Origin: SB15 sp964639245
GTDB lineage: Bacteria > Chloroflexota > Anaerolineae > Aggregatilineales > J027
Assembly (NCBI GenBank): GCA_964639245.1
Contig: CAZXCU010000005.1
Coordinates: 1-64,000 of the forward strand
DNA: 64,000 bases
Direction: 5' to 3'
The first letter of the stretch is position 1. Each line of letters starts with the position of its first letter. Below are positions 17,624 through 26,909 of this stretch, one piece after another. The position numbers and the translations under genes were made by a program. The notes under the pieces are model-generated. The model did no database searches and was not told the origin of the DNA. It saw nothing but the letters and a program-made list of their open reading frames with translations.

Positions 17624-18780
17624 TGGGTCTCCGGTAAAAAGGCTTGAAAAACACGGTTGCCAATCAACCGCGCATGGGGCGCTAAAAATAGGGTGTCGTC
17701 CCGTTCTTCTATTAAACGCTGCTGTTTGAGTTTTTGAATGACGTTTCCATAGCGGGAGTCCAATGGCTCGCCAAAGCGTTGTTCAAAATAACTGCGCGGG
17801 AGTCCTTCTTTGAGCAGACGCAGGCGGAGGATGACGGTTTCAAACATTTCCTCTTCGCGTCCGATGTTTTCTGCCGATTGATTGGCGGCGGTACGCGGAT
17901 AGATAAGCGGGGTGCTTTGGGAAGTGAGACGTTCAATGTATTTTTCGGGACGCATGACATTGACCGTTCGTACCCCATTGGCGTAGCCATGTGCGCCAGC
18001 ACCCAGCCCAAGATAGGGCAAATTGTACCAATATTGCAAATTGTGGCGGCTGGGTTTGCCCCATGAACTAATCTCATATTGCTCAATTCCTGCTTTTGCC
18101 AGCATATCCGTTGCCGCGTCGTACATATCTGCCGCTATGTCATCATCCGGCATGGGCAGTTCCCCATATTTAATGCGCCGTGCGAGTTCTGTTCCCGATT
18201 CAATTTGGAGAGAATACAGAGAAAAATGTTCAGGAGTCAGGCCAATCGCGTAGGCTAAAGTATCACACCAGCGCTCCAGTGTTTGGTGTGGCACACCATA
18301 AATTAAATCGAGGCTGAGATTGTCAAAACCAGCTTGCCGTGCCATACGAATCGCGTGGTCAGTTTCGCGCTGGGTGTGGTCGCGCCCAAAAAGAGTCAGT
18401 TCGGTGTTGTGAATGCTTTGCATCCCCAGACTCAGCCGATTCACCCCTATATCTCTCCACTCATCTAATTTTTGTTGTGTAAGCGTATCGGGGTTGGCTT
18501 CAAGAGTAATCTCACAGTTGGGCAAAATCTCAAAATTATCCTGAATTGTGGTTAAAATAGATTTAACTTGTGTGCTGGTGAGCAGGCTGGGGGTGCCTCC
18601 ACCAAAATAAATGGCGGGAACAGGTTCACTGCGTGCCTGCCAGCGAATTTCTTGATGGAGCGCATCCACATAGGGCTGAATCAGGTGATTTAAACCCGTA
18701 TAAATATTGAAGGCGCAATAGGTACAGCGCTCCTGACAGAAAGGGATGTGAAAATATAAGCACAAAAATTGCATCTTCAT
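17620..18780 (-). CDS. hemW: HemW-type radical SAM protein (heme chaperone)
   Basis: The radical SAM cluster motif is C15-x3-C19-x2-C22 (HIPFCQERCTYC). There is no fourth adjacent Cys, which separates HemW from the HemN oxidase. IYFGGGTPSLL, ITLEANPDTL and RLSLGMQS are standard HemN/HemW motifs, and the C-terminal HemN domain is present. Length (386) fits HemW, which binds heme and is thought to insert it into proteins; many annotations wrongly call it coproporphyrinogen oxidase. Confidence 0.85.
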   Translation of the reverse strand: MKMQFLCLYFHIPFCQERCTYCAFNIYTGLNHLIQPYVDALHQEIRWQARSEPVPAIYFGGGTPSLLTSTQVKSILTTIQDNFEILPNCEITLEANPDTLTQQKLDEWRDIGVNRLSLGMQSIHNTELTLFGRDHTQRETDHAIRMARQAGFDNLSLDLIYGVPHQTLERWCDTLAYAIGLTPEHFSLYSLQIESGTELARRIKYGELPMPDDDIAADMYDAATDMLAKAGIEQYEISSWGKPSRHNLQYWYNLPYLGLGAGAHGYANGVRTVNVMRPEKYIERLTSQSTPLIYPRTAANQSAENIGREEEMFETVILRLRLLKEGLPRSYFEQRFGEPLDSRYGNVIQKLKQQRLIEERDDTLFLAPHARLIGNRVFQAFLPETQ

Positions 18781-18887
18781 GATGGCTCGCCTATAATGAT
18801 TCGAGAGAAAGTTGCAGTTTTGTCAAACTTTCCCGGCTCATTTTATCGCATAAAAACACACTTTTTATCGTTGGTTGAGGTATTATC

Positions 18888-20789
18888 ATGGTTGATACGA
18901 GGCGGTTTGCGCGTGAGGGTGACAAGAGCTTGTTGGGGGTGGACAAGTCCCTACAGGCCAATTCAATTTTGCAAAATCGGTATCGCATAGAAGGCGTACT
19001 CGGTGTTGGGGGGATGGGGTCGGTTTATCAGGCCCGCGATTTACAATTTCCAGAAGCCAAGCGGTATGTGGCGGTCAAAGAAATGCTGCATCACACCACC
19101 GACCCCCAACTGCGCGAACAAGCACTACGGAATTTTGAACGCGAAGCCAATATCTTAGCCGGGTTGAATCATCCGGCAATTCCCGCCATTCATGATTATT
19201 TTTCTAACAACGAACGTGCCTACCTTGTTATGGAATATGTCAATGGGAGTGACCTTGACACGGTGATTAACCGCCATGAAGGGTTTTTGCCTGTCCCGCA
19301 AGTATTGCAATGGGCGATTGAATTGTGTGATGTGCTGGCCTATCTGCACACCAGTGAACCGCCCATTGTGTTCCGCGATATTAAGCCCTCCAATGTCATG
19401 ATTGATATTCATGGGCGGTTGCGCTTGATTGACTTCGGGATTGCTAAACATTTTGAGCCAGAAACCAAAGGCACCATGATCGGGACAGAAGGCTATGCTG
19501 CCCCAGAAAGTTATCGCGGGCTGGCTTCGCCCTTGAGCGATGTTTTTGGGGTGGGAGCAACGCTGCACCATGTCTTTACCCGCCATGACCCACGTCTTGA
19601 ACCCCCGTTCACATTTGCCGAACGTCCGATACGCGATGTCAACCCGGAAGTCCCTCCTGTGGTCGAAGCGGTAGTGATGAAATCGTTGGCGTTTGCTGCC
19701 GAAGATCGCTATTCCAGCGCAGTAGCCATGCGCGAAGCACTCTCCAATGTGTTGAACAGTGGACGTGCGAACATCATGACCATTTCCACAGAGGAAGAAG
19801 GTTGGGGGGCAATTGACAGCAGTTCCGGTCTTGAACCACGTTGGAAGGTCAAAGTCGAAGATGAAATTCGCTCTACCCCTGTTGTTTTTGATGGCATGGT
19901 CTATGTCACGGCTTACGACAACAACCTGTATGCCATTGATGCCGAAACAGGCAATATCAAGTGGAAATTTGCGGCGGAAGATTCAATTGCTTCCTCCCCT
20001 GCTGTCTACGACCAAGAGGGCATGATCATCTTCGGTTCAAAAGACTACAATCTTTACGCGGTGGATGCCAAAACCGGACGTAAAAAATGGACGTTCCAGA
20101 CGATGAGCGCGATTTATTCCTCGCCAGTTGTCAAACACAACCACGTATTTTTTGGCGGGGATGATGGCATCCAGTATGCACTGCGTGCCACAAATGGACG
20201 ACCGGTCTGGAAATATGCGGTGCAAGAGCCTATTCGTTCGCGGGCTGCTGTGACCGATGACCGCGTGTTGTTCGGTACGAAAGGCGGCGAATTGTTTTGC
20301 CTCGATTTTAGTGGGCAGATGAAATGGCGCTTTAAAGCCCGCCGCGAGATCATGTCGTCGCCGTTAGTGGTAGAAGGGTTGGTCTTTTTTGGCTCGGTGG
20401 ATGGTCAGGTCTATGCGGTAGATATGGAATCGAGCTGGGCTGCGTGGAAATTCCAGACCAACAAACCGGTCGTGTCCTCACCGGCCTATGGTGACGAAAA
20501 AGTTTACATCGGCTCGGTCAGTGGTATAATGTACGCGCTGGATTTTGGAACCGGCAAAGAACGCTGGAAATTTGATACAGGTAATCAGATTACCTCATCA
20601 CCTGTTTTTTACAACGGCAACCTGTACTTTGGCGCAAATGACCGCAAAATTTACTGCCTTGATGCCAAAAAGGGCAAAGAACGCTGGTCATATGAGACAG
20701 GCAACATTATTCCGGGTTCGCCAACGGTTGCTGATGGGATGGTCTATATCGGGTCAGCCGACCAGCATGTATATGCTTTTAAGGCTTAA
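18888..20789 (+). CDS. Ser/Thr protein kinase fused to a PQQ-type beta-propeller
   Basis: Kinase domain, residues about 31-290: Gly loop GVGGMGSVY (39-47), ATP Lys64 (VAVKE), catalytic FRDIKPSN (Asp164), DFG (182-184) and GYAAPE. Residues about 315-633 are a propeller of at least seven PQQ units (DGMVYVTAYDNNLYAIDAETG, RKKWTF and so on). No membrane helix is visible between them, so the protein looks cytosolic, unlike most receptor-type PQQ kinases. It opens a tightly packed operon followed directly by the PP2C phosphatase, its likely antagonist. The start has GAGG upstream. Confidence 0.92.
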   Translation: MVDTRRFAREGDKSLLGVDKSLQANSILQNRYRIEGVLGVGGMGSVYQARDLQFPEAKRYVAVKEMLHHTTDPQLREQALRNFEREANILAGLNHPAIPAIHDYFSNNERAYLVMEYVNGSDLDTVINRHEGFLPVPQVLQWAIELCDVLAYLHTSEPPIVFRDIKPSNVMIDIHGRLRLIDFGIAKHFEPETKGTMIGTEGYAAPESYRGLASPLSDVFGVGATLHHVFTRHDPRLEPPFTFAERPIRDVNPEVPPVVEAVVMKSLAFAAEDRYSSAVAMREALSNVLNSGRANIMTISTEEEGWGAIDSSSGLEPRWKVKVEDEIRSTPVVFDGMVYVTAYDNNLYAIDAETGNIKWKFAAEDSIASSPAVYDQEGMIIFGSKDYNLYAVDAKTGRKKWTFQTMSAIYSSPVVKHNHVFFGGDDGIQYALRATNGRPVWKYAVQEPIRSRAAVTDDRVLFGTKGGELFCLDFSGQMKWRFKARREIMSSPLVVEGLVFFGSVDGQVYAVDMESSWAAWKFQTNKPVVSSPAYGDEKVYIGSVSGIMYALDFGTGKERWKFDTGNQITSSPVFYNGNLYFGANDRKIYCLDAKKGKERWSYETGNIIPGSPTVADGMVYIGSADQHVYAFKA

Positions 20790-20805
20790 CAAGTAGGGGA
20801 AAAAC

Positions 20806-21852
20806 ATGAACATCCTGCGAAAAATTTTTGGCGTAGAAGCCCCTCCACCCGTGGATACGTTCCAGAAAAACAAAACTGTTGAGGTTGCGCCTGTCCGTGA
20901 CCCATTAGACGGGCCGACTGCTCCACTGGATCGGGAAAAAGTCAGGGACAAGGTAGATAAAGTTGATACCGCCGAAGTGCCGGTTCCGGTCATCGCGCCG
21001 GAGCTTGGTGCAACAAATATTCTGGAAGGGCATACTCGCAAGCTGCCTGAAATGGATGACAGCATTACCGGAAAAAACGGGCGGCGCATCACCTATGGGT
21101 TTAAAACCGATATTGGACAAGTGCGCCAGAATAATCAAGATGCGGTGCTTTCGGTGCTGGCATCCATGGAAAGTTCCGAACAGCAGCCGGAATTTGGCTT
21201 GTTTGTGGTGGCTGACGGCATGGGCGGGCATCATGACGGCGAAAAAGCCTCGGCGCTGGCAGCACGGGTGGTAGCACGGTACACCTCATCTGAGATTTAC
21301 TTAAATATGCTCAAACGCGAAGAGGCGGACGCTGAACGCCCGACCATTTCCGAAGTGCTGCGGCAGGCCATCCAACGGGCAAATGAAGAAGTCTCATCTT
21401 CTATTCCCGAAGGTGGAACAACGGTTACGGCTGCTGCGATTGTGGGGGATTTAGCATATATCGCGCACGTGGGGGACAGCCGTGCGTATATCATCACTCA
21501 AGATGTTATCGAGCAAGTCACCCGTGATCATTCTTTAGTGCAGCGCTTGATTGAACTCGACCAGCTAACACCGGCGGAAGCGGCTGACCATCCTCAACGC
21601 AATGTGCTGTATCGTGCGATTGGTCAAAATGAGCATGTGGATGTGGATGCTATCACCCGCCGCATGACCTCCAATTCGCGTCTGTTACTGTGTTCAGATG
21701 GCTTATGGAATTTTGTACCAGAAGAAGAGATCCGTAATACAGTCATCAGTTCTCCCACCCCCCAGCAGGCATGTGAAACCTTGGTTAAACTTGCCAATGC
21801 TAGAGGAGGAAACGATAACATCTCGGTCATTCTCGTTAAGATACCCGAATAA
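20806..21852 (+). CDS. PP2C-family Ser/Thr protein phosphatase
   Basis: A basic and Pro-rich N-terminal region of about 95 residues precedes a PP2C domain with the metal-binding motifs DIGQVRQNNQDAV, VVADGMGGHHDGEKAS, HVGDSRAY, CSDGLWNFV and GGNDNISVILV. All expected Asp ligands are present. It should reverse phosphorylation by the kinase encoded 16 nt upstream, and may act on the FHA protein's partners. A 12-nt gap to the next gene shows co-transcription. Confidence 0.92.
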   Translation: MNILRKIFGVEAPPPVDTFQKNKTVEVAPVRDPLDGPTAPLDREKVRDKVDKVDTAEVPVPVIAPELGATNILEGHTRKLPEMDDSITGKNGRRITYGFKTDIGQVRQNNQDAVLSVLASMESSEQQPEFGLFVVADGMGGHHDGEKASALAARVVARYTSSEIYLNMLKREEADAERPTISEVLRQAIQRANEEVSSSIPEGGTTVTAAAIVGDLAYIAHVGDSRAYIITQDVIEQVTRDHSLVQRLIELDQLTPAEAADHPQRNVLYRAIGQNEHVDVDAITRRMTSNSRLLLCSDGLWNFVPEEEIRNTVISSPTPQQACETLVKLANARGGNDNISVILVKIPE

Positions 21853-21864
21853 CGCGGCAGCCTT

Positions 21865-23349
21865 ATGGTCATGGATGTTTCTCAAGATTTATATGCAATT
21901 CTTGGCATCAAACAAGATGCTACACAGGATGATGTTAAGACAGCGTATCGGGCGGCAGCGCGGCGGTTTCACCCCGACGCAAACCCCAACCCCGGTGCAG
22001 CTATTCAGTTCCGGGATATGGCAGAAGCCTATGAAACGCTCGGGAACCCCGATCATCGTCGGAAATATGACACGCTCCGCAAGCGACTAGCAGCAGAGCC
22101 GGAATACTTCCAAGTCGAAGTCACCTCTAGCAAAAAGGTGCTGCCTATTCTGGGCGAGCCGCAAGTGGTGTATGTCCTTGTGCAGATCAACGCGCACAAG
22201 GATTTTCAGGGTCAGCAAAAACGAACCGCGCCGTTAAATCTGGCACTGGTGTTAGACCGCAGCACTTCCATGAAAGAGGGCGGGCGGTTGGATAAGGTCA
22301 AATTGGCCTCTCACCAAATCATTGATCAACTCGGCGCGAACGATTTTCTGAGCTTGGTTTCCTTTAGTGACCATGCCGAGTCGCTCATTAAGGCGGAGCG
22401 TGTGAGCGACCCATTGGCCTTAAAAGCACTGGTTAATTTGATGAGTCCCGGCGGGGGAACGTCTATTTTTCAGGGGTTGGAACAGGGTTTTTCGCTGGTC
22501 GAAAAAAATCTGAAGCAAGATTCGGTGAATCATATTATTCTGCTCACCGATGGCAAAACCCTTGTGAAAGATGACGAAACCGCCAGCCTTGAACTGGCAG
22601 ACCGTGCCGCAAAATTGGGCATTGGCATCAGCGCAATGGGCATTGGGGATGACTGGAACGATGTATTTTTAGACTCGATTGCCTCTAAAACGGGCGGGAC
22701 ATGTGCCTATATCACGTCTCCCGGCGCAGTGGTGAAATTCTTAAATGAACGGGTGCGGAGTTTGGGTGCGTCTTTTGCGGAACGGCTGACGATTTCCGTC
22801 GCACCTGACCCAGATGTGAGCATTGAATCGGCTTACAAAGTTGTGCCAACCATTCAACCCATCTCTGTGACAGAACAGCCGTTGCATTTGGGCGCATTGG
22901 AATCCTCACGCTCTATGACAGTGCTGCTGCAAATGCAAATGACCAAAGATTTGGCGGAAGGGAGTCGGACTTTCCTGCGGCTGGATGTCACGGGGGATAT
23001 TTTGTATCCTAAACGCCCTGCCTATAAATTTGTGACCGATTTACCCATTCGTGCGGCGGTCACGCCTGAACCCCAAGAACCCCCGCGAAGTTTGTTGGAT
23101 GCGTTGGGCAAGCTGACCCTATATCGTTTGCAGCAAAAAGCCGAAGATTCGATTAAGGCGGGCAATATTGTGGAGGCAACCAAGCGCCTAGAGAATTTTG
23201 CGACCCGTGCTTTAGCCGCCGGACATCCTGAACTTGCGGCAACAGCGCGTTTGGAAATCAACCAAGTGCAATCCACGAAAATGCTCACAGAAGAGGGACG
23301 TAAAACGATGAAATTTGCGACCCGTATGCTCTTGGCGGATGGAGAATAA
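21865..23349 (+). CDS. J-domain plus von Willebrand factor A protein
   Basis: The N-terminal J-domain (residues 8-72) has the HPD tripeptide at 36-38 (RRFHPDAN), so it could stimulate a DnaK ATPase. The vWA domain (about 120-310) has an intact MIDAS start, Asp131-x-Ser133-x-Ser135 (VLDRSTSM), and LLTDG. A beta-rich region and a helical tail follow. The fusion of Hsp70 co-chaperone and metal-dependent binding domain between a phosphatase and an FHA protein is unusual. The start could be the ATG at 21865 or the one at 21871. Confidence 0.85.
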   Translation: MVMDVSQDLYAILGIKQDATQDDVKTAYRAAARRFHPDANPNPGAAIQFRDMAEAYETLGNPDHRRKYDTLRKRLAAEPEYFQVEVTSSKKVLPILGEPQVVYVLVQINAHKDFQGQQKRTAPLNLALVLDRSTSMKEGGRLDKVKLASHQIIDQLGANDFLSLVSFSDHAESLIKAERVSDPLALKALVNLMSPGGGTSIFQGLEQGFSLVEKNLKQDSVNHIILLTDGKTLVKDDETASLELADRAAKLGIGISAMGIGDDWNDVFLDSIASKTGGTCAYITSPGAVVKFLNERVRSLGASFAERLTISVAPDPDVSIESAYKVVPTIQPISVTEQPLHLGALESSRSMTVLLQMQMTKDLAEGSRTFLRLDVTGDILYPKRPAYKFVTDLPIRAAVTPEPQEPPRSLLDALGKLTLYRLQQKAEDSIKAGNIVEATKRLENFATRALAAGHPELAATARLEINQVQSTKMLTEEGRKTMKFATRMLLADGE

Positions 23350-23351
23350 TC

Positions 23352-23867
23352 ATGCGGATTTGTCCATCTTGCGAATTTCAAAATATGGAAGGGCTGTTTT
23401 TCTGTGATGAATGTGGCCTGCCTCTTTTCGGGGAAGAAGGCACAATTACTGTTCCTTTTACGCAAAAATTAAGTACCGCCTCAATTCCAAGAGAAGTCAA
23501 AAGTGTGGTTGCACCGGTGGGAACCACTGTCCTTAAATCGAACACCATGCTGGTCATTCGATTTAAAGGATTGGGGCAAGAAGTTCGGGTAGAACCCAAA
23601 GATGAAATTCTGTTCGGACGGGGAGATGCCAGCGCCCCCAAAAATCCAGATGTAGATTTAAATCCCTTTGGGGCGTTAGACAATGGGGTTTCGCGCACCC
23701 ACGCGGCGATTCGACGTAAAGACAAGTCGCTGATGCTGGTGGATTTGAACAGCACCAACGGAACCTTTATTAATGGGCAACAGCTTCCTCCCCAGCAACC
23801 GCGTATCATCCGGGATGGCGATGAAATCCAATTCGGCAAATTAATTGCGACGATCTATTTTAAGTAG
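23352..23867 (+). CDS. Zinc ribbon-FHA domain protein
   Basis: The N-terminal zinc ribbon has Cys4, Cys7, Cys18 and Cys21. After a linker of about 45 residues comes an FHA domain (about residues 65-171) with the phosphothreonine-binding signature GRGD..SRTHAAI..LVDLNSTNGTFINGQQL. It should read out Thr phosphorylation set by the kinase in this operon. It starts 2 nt after the J-domain/vWA stop. Confidence 0.9.
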   Translation: MRICPSCEFQNMEGLFFCDECGLPLFGEEGTITVPFTQKLSTASIPREVKSVVAPVGTTVLKSNTMLVIRFKGLGQEVRVEPKDEILFGRGDASAPKNPDVDLNPFGALDNGVSRTHAAIRRKDKSLMLVDLNSTNGTFINGQQLPPQQPRIIRDGDEIQFGKLIATIYFK

Positions 23868-23878
23868 GAGTAACGTTT

Positions 23879-24118
23879 GTGCTAACCGTGTATGTCCATA
23901 TTGAAGGGCTGGAAACAACCTTGATGGAAATTGAGGAAATGCCCTCTGTGACCGATACCTGTGTGGTGGGGCGCAACCCGCGCCGCCGTGACGGAAAAGA
24001 TGTCTCATTTATGCTGCCAGAGGCGAATACCTTGATCATCCCATTGAGCCGTATTCTGTTTATTGAAGTCATGCCCACCGGGCAAGAAGATGACTTTGAA
24101 ACCTTTATTCGTGAATAA
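23879..24118 (+). CDS. Small protein in the signalling operon, unknown function
   Basis: A GTG start follows GGAG. The 79-residue product has no recognised family; alternating strands (VYVHIEGLETTLMEIEEM, LIIPLSRILFIEVMP) suggest a small beta-rich fold. Its tight position (11 nt after the FHA gene, 12 nt before the response regulator) makes it an operon member rather than a spurious frame. Confidence 0.7.
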   Translation: MLTVYVHIEGLETTLMEIEEMPSVTDTCVVGRNPRRRDGKDVSFMLPEANTLIIPLSRILFIEVMPTGQEDDFETFIRE

Positions 24119-24130
24119 GGAGCGCTAACC

Positions 24131-24877
24131 ATGTCTTCTTCCCTGCCGCGCACTGCCCCCAGAGAAGCCAAACGGATCCTTGTGGTGGACGATGAGCCGC
24201 GGATGATTGGCTTCATTCGTATGAACTTGGAATTAGAAAATTTTCAAGTGATTGAAGCACATAATGGTTTGGAAGCGTTGGAAATGATTCGCACCCAACT
24301 GCCCGATTTGGTACTGTTGGATGTGATGATGCCCAAATTGGATGGGTATGAAACGTTGCGGATGCTGCGCGAATTTTCAACCATTCCGGTGATCATGCTC
24401 ACCGCCAAAGGCGAAGAGGAAGATATTGTACATGGCCTTGAATTGGGAGCAGATGATTACATCCCGAAACCTTTTGGCCCGCGTGAACTCACCAGCCGGT
24501 TACGGGCAGTGTTGCGTCGTGCGGAAATGCCTTCCGCCGCCGAACGTGCCATCCTTAAAATTGATGACCGCTTGAGCGTGGATTTCAACCGCCGCGAAGT
24601 GCTGGTTAATGGCGAACGGGTCAAACTGCGTCCTACCGAATATCGCTTGTTGTTTCATTTGATTGAAAATGCAGGCTGGACAGTGCCGCATGAGCAAATT
24701 CTGGCAAAAGTATGGGGCTATGAATATCGTGATGAAGCCCATTACGTCCGCCTGTATGTGAATTATTTGCGCGAAAAAGTTGAGGAAGACCCCGCCAACC
24801 CCAAATATATTCTGACAGAACGGGGCGTGGGCTATCGCTTTGTGGACTTCCGACGGGAACAGTCCGGCGAGGAGTAA
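24131..24877 (+). CDS. OmpR/PhoB-family response regulator
   Basis: Receiver domain at residues 15-128 with the acidic pair Asp20-Asp21, phospho-acceptor Asp64 (LLDVMMP), the Thr of MLTAKG and the Lys of IPKPFG. The C-terminal winged-helix domain has VLVNGERVKLRPTEYRLL and the wing LTERGVGYRF. No histidine kinase is adjacent, so the partner is encoded elsewhere or control comes from the Ser/Thr kinase of this operon. Confidence 0.93.
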   Translation: MSSSLPRTAPREAKRILVVDDEPRMIGFIRMNLELENFQVIEAHNGLEALEMIRTQLPDLVLLDVMMPKLDGYETLRMLREFSTIPVIMLTAKGEEEDIVHGLELGADDYIPKPFGPRELTSRLRAVLRRAEMPSAAERAILKIDDRLSVDFNRREVLVNGERVKLRPTEYRLLFHLIENAGWTVPHEQILAKVWGYEYRDEAHYVRLYVNYLREKVEEDPANPKYILTERGVGYRFVDFRREQSGEE

Positions 24878-24881
24878 TTGC

Positions 24882-25406
24882 ATGTCCAATTTATACAAGA
24901 TTATTGTGACCGGGCCGTTTAACTCCGGCAAAACCATGTTCGTCAGCACCATTTCGGAAATCCCAGTGGTGAGAACCGAACGTAAAATTACCACTGAAGA
25001 CCGGGGGGTAAAAGCCGAAACAACTGTGGCGATGGATTATGGGCGAGTCACGCTCGATGGGCGGGTGCTGCATCTCAATGGCACACCCGGTCAATCACGT
25101 TTTGACTTTATGTGGGAAATTCTGGCGAATGAAATGAACGGTTTTATCGTGCTGGTAGACAGCACCGACCCGCCTTCTTTTCCTGATGCCAGCGAATTGA
25201 TTAAGCTGTTTTCTAAAATGAAGCAAGTACCCTACTTGGTGGTGGCGAATAAGGCCGATAAAGAAGGCTCAACCAGCTTGGGGCAAATTCGCCGCGAAAT
25301 GGAAGTGGACGAAAATGTGACCATCATGCCCTGCGATTCGACGAGTAAATCCAGTGTCCGCCAAGTGCTGCTGCAAATGGTTGAACTCATTGAACGCAGT
25401 CGTTAG
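24882..25406 (+). CDS. Small Ras-like/MglA-type GTPase
   Basis: P-loop GPFNSGKT (residues 11-18), switch II region LNGTPGQSRFDFMW with Gly-Gln present but the usual leading Asp of DTPGQ replaced by Gly, and NKAD as the G4 specificity motif. Length (174 residues) fits the bacterial ATP/GTP-binding families related to MglA. It is the last gene of the operon, 5 nt after the response regulator. The ATG at 24882 is used because the longer frame runs into the upstream gene. Likely a molecular switch driven by the pathway. Confidence 0.87.
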   Translation: MSNLYKIIVTGPFNSGKTMFVSTISEIPVVRTERKITTEDRGVKAETTVAMDYGRVTLDGRVLHLNGTPGQSRFDFMWEILANEMNGFIVLVDSTDPPSFPDASELIKLFSKMKQVPYLVVANKADKEGSTSLGQIRREMEVDENVTIMPCDSTSKSSVRQVLLQMVELIERSR

Positions 25407-25455
25407 CCCTCCACAACGCCGGGCAGTTTAACCACTGCCCTCAAGTGTTTCCCCG

Positions 25456-26871
25456 ATGCCGATGAAACGTCTTGTTTTGCTTGTTATATTGCTGCTGGCG
25501 GGCTGTGACATCGCCGAGCGCCGTTTGGAAGAACCCGCCGAAAAAACTGCTACGCCGTTGCCTTTTAGCACCGCCACGCCCGGCGGACGGATTTCAGTCT
25601 GGCTGGTGGAACCAACCAGCGCTTTTCAAGGAACACCCAATGCAACCATCGAAGGGCAGGTGATTGGGCCAGCTGCCACCGCGACTTCCGCAATGGCAAC
25701 CATTGTGGCTGCCACCGCAACCGCAGCCGCCCCTACCCCCGCCCCATCCTTTTTACAAAATGAATGTCCTGCCCAGGGCGGACGCACCCCGCCCACGCTG
25801 CCCGCCAGTTTTGATGATTTCTCGAATGTCGTGGGCGTGTATTTGAGCAATGGAGGGGCGGCCTCTGTGTTGGAAAATACCCTGCGAACATGGAATGCCA
25901 TCAATGAGCAGGGTGGCTTTGTGCAGGCAGAAACCGACTTAACCGGAGATAAAACGCCGGAAATTGTCGTCAATGTCTTTAACCCCTATACCTACAATCC
26001 GCTTTCGGTTTTAAATGCGGGGCAGGCGCTGGTCTACGGATGTGATAACAATGGCTACCGCCTGTTGTATGCCACACCGAGCAATCCCGGTTTAGCGCTG
26101 CCTGTGTTTCATCGGGTGGGGGATATGAACGCGGATGTGAAAGCTGAACTGGTTTTTGATGTCCAGTCCTGCTCAACGGCCTATTGCACCCGTGAAGGTT
26201 TTATTTTGTCGTGGAATCCGGTGGTTGGAGCATTTGAGAATTTGAACACCGGACAACTTCTCTCCATTAATGGGCGGATGGGGGTGGTTGATATTGACAG
26301 CGACGGCATTTTAGAAATGACCCTGACCAATTATCCGCCCGGTTCAACAACGTCCGGCCCAACCCGCGGCACGGTGGATGTATGGGATTGGACAGGTGCG
26401 AATTATGTGTTAGCTATTCGTGTACCGGATGAATCGCGCTATCGGATTCATGCCCTGCACGATGCCGACGCCGAACTGCTGGCAGACAACGTTCGCAGCG
26501 CAATTGATAGTTACTTGGAAATACGCGAGGGCGAAAATCTGCTAGGGTGGACAGTCCCCAACGAAGCCGAAAATATTCGAGCGTTTGCGACCTATCGATT
26601 GGTTATTTCCTATGCGCGTTTGGGGAATACCCGCCGCGCAGAACAATATTTAGGCGAACTCCGTACTGAAAACCCTGAAGGCACTTCTGGCGCGGTGTAT
26701 GCAGCGATGGCACAGGCATTCTGGGATGGCTTTAATGCAGGGGGTGGGTCATCGGCGGGGTGTCAAGCGGCGGTGGGCGTTGCAGCTGCCCGTCCCGAAT
26801 CGCTTTCCTTTTTGAACAGCTATGGCTATGCCAATCGCAGTTACAATTTGAGCGATTTGTGTCCCTTTTAA
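25456..26871 (+). CDS. Lipoprotein with FG-GAP/VCBS-like repeats
   Basis: The lipobox LLLAGC follows a short signal peptide (an alternative ATG lies at 25462). A Thr/Ala/Pro linker of about 70 residues is followed by a domain with repeated Asp-rich calcium-binding-like loops: DLTGDKTPEIV, DMNADVKAELVFD and DIDSDGILEMTL. The last 130 residues are helical with TPR-like character (YRLVISYARLGNTRRAEQYL). It is an exported, probably surface-anchored protein. It lies 50 nt after the GTPase gene, so it may be in the same transcript. Confidence 0.68.
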   Translation: MPMKRLVLLVILLLAGCDIAERRLEEPAEKTATPLPFSTATPGGRISVWLVEPTSAFQGTPNATIEGQVIGPAATATSAMATIVAATATAAAPTPAPSFLQNECPAQGGRTPPTLPASFDDFSNVVGVYLSNGGAASVLENTLRTWNAINEQGGFVQAETDLTGDKTPEIVVNVFNPYTYNPLSVLNAGQALVYGCDNNGYRLLYATPSNPGLALPVFHRVGDMNADVKAELVFDVQSCSTAYCTREGFILSWNPVVGAFENLNTGQLLSINGRMGVVDIDSDGILEMTLTNYPPGSTTSGPTRGTVDVWDWTGANYVLAIRVPDESRYRIHALHDADAELLADNVRSAIDSYLEIREGENLLGWTVPNEAENIRAFATYRLVISYARLGNTRRAEQYLGELRTENPEGTSGAVYAAMAQAFWDGFNAGGGSSAGCQAAVGVAAARPESLSFLNSYGYANRSYNLSDLCPF

Positions 26872-26909
26872 CTGCGTTATAATAGCCACAATTTTGATAA
26901 AGGTGTGAA

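Noticed and set aside
17620..18780. Coproporphyrinogen III oxidase (hemN)
   Set aside because: Only three Cys in the cluster motif and short length point to HemW, not the HemN oxidase.
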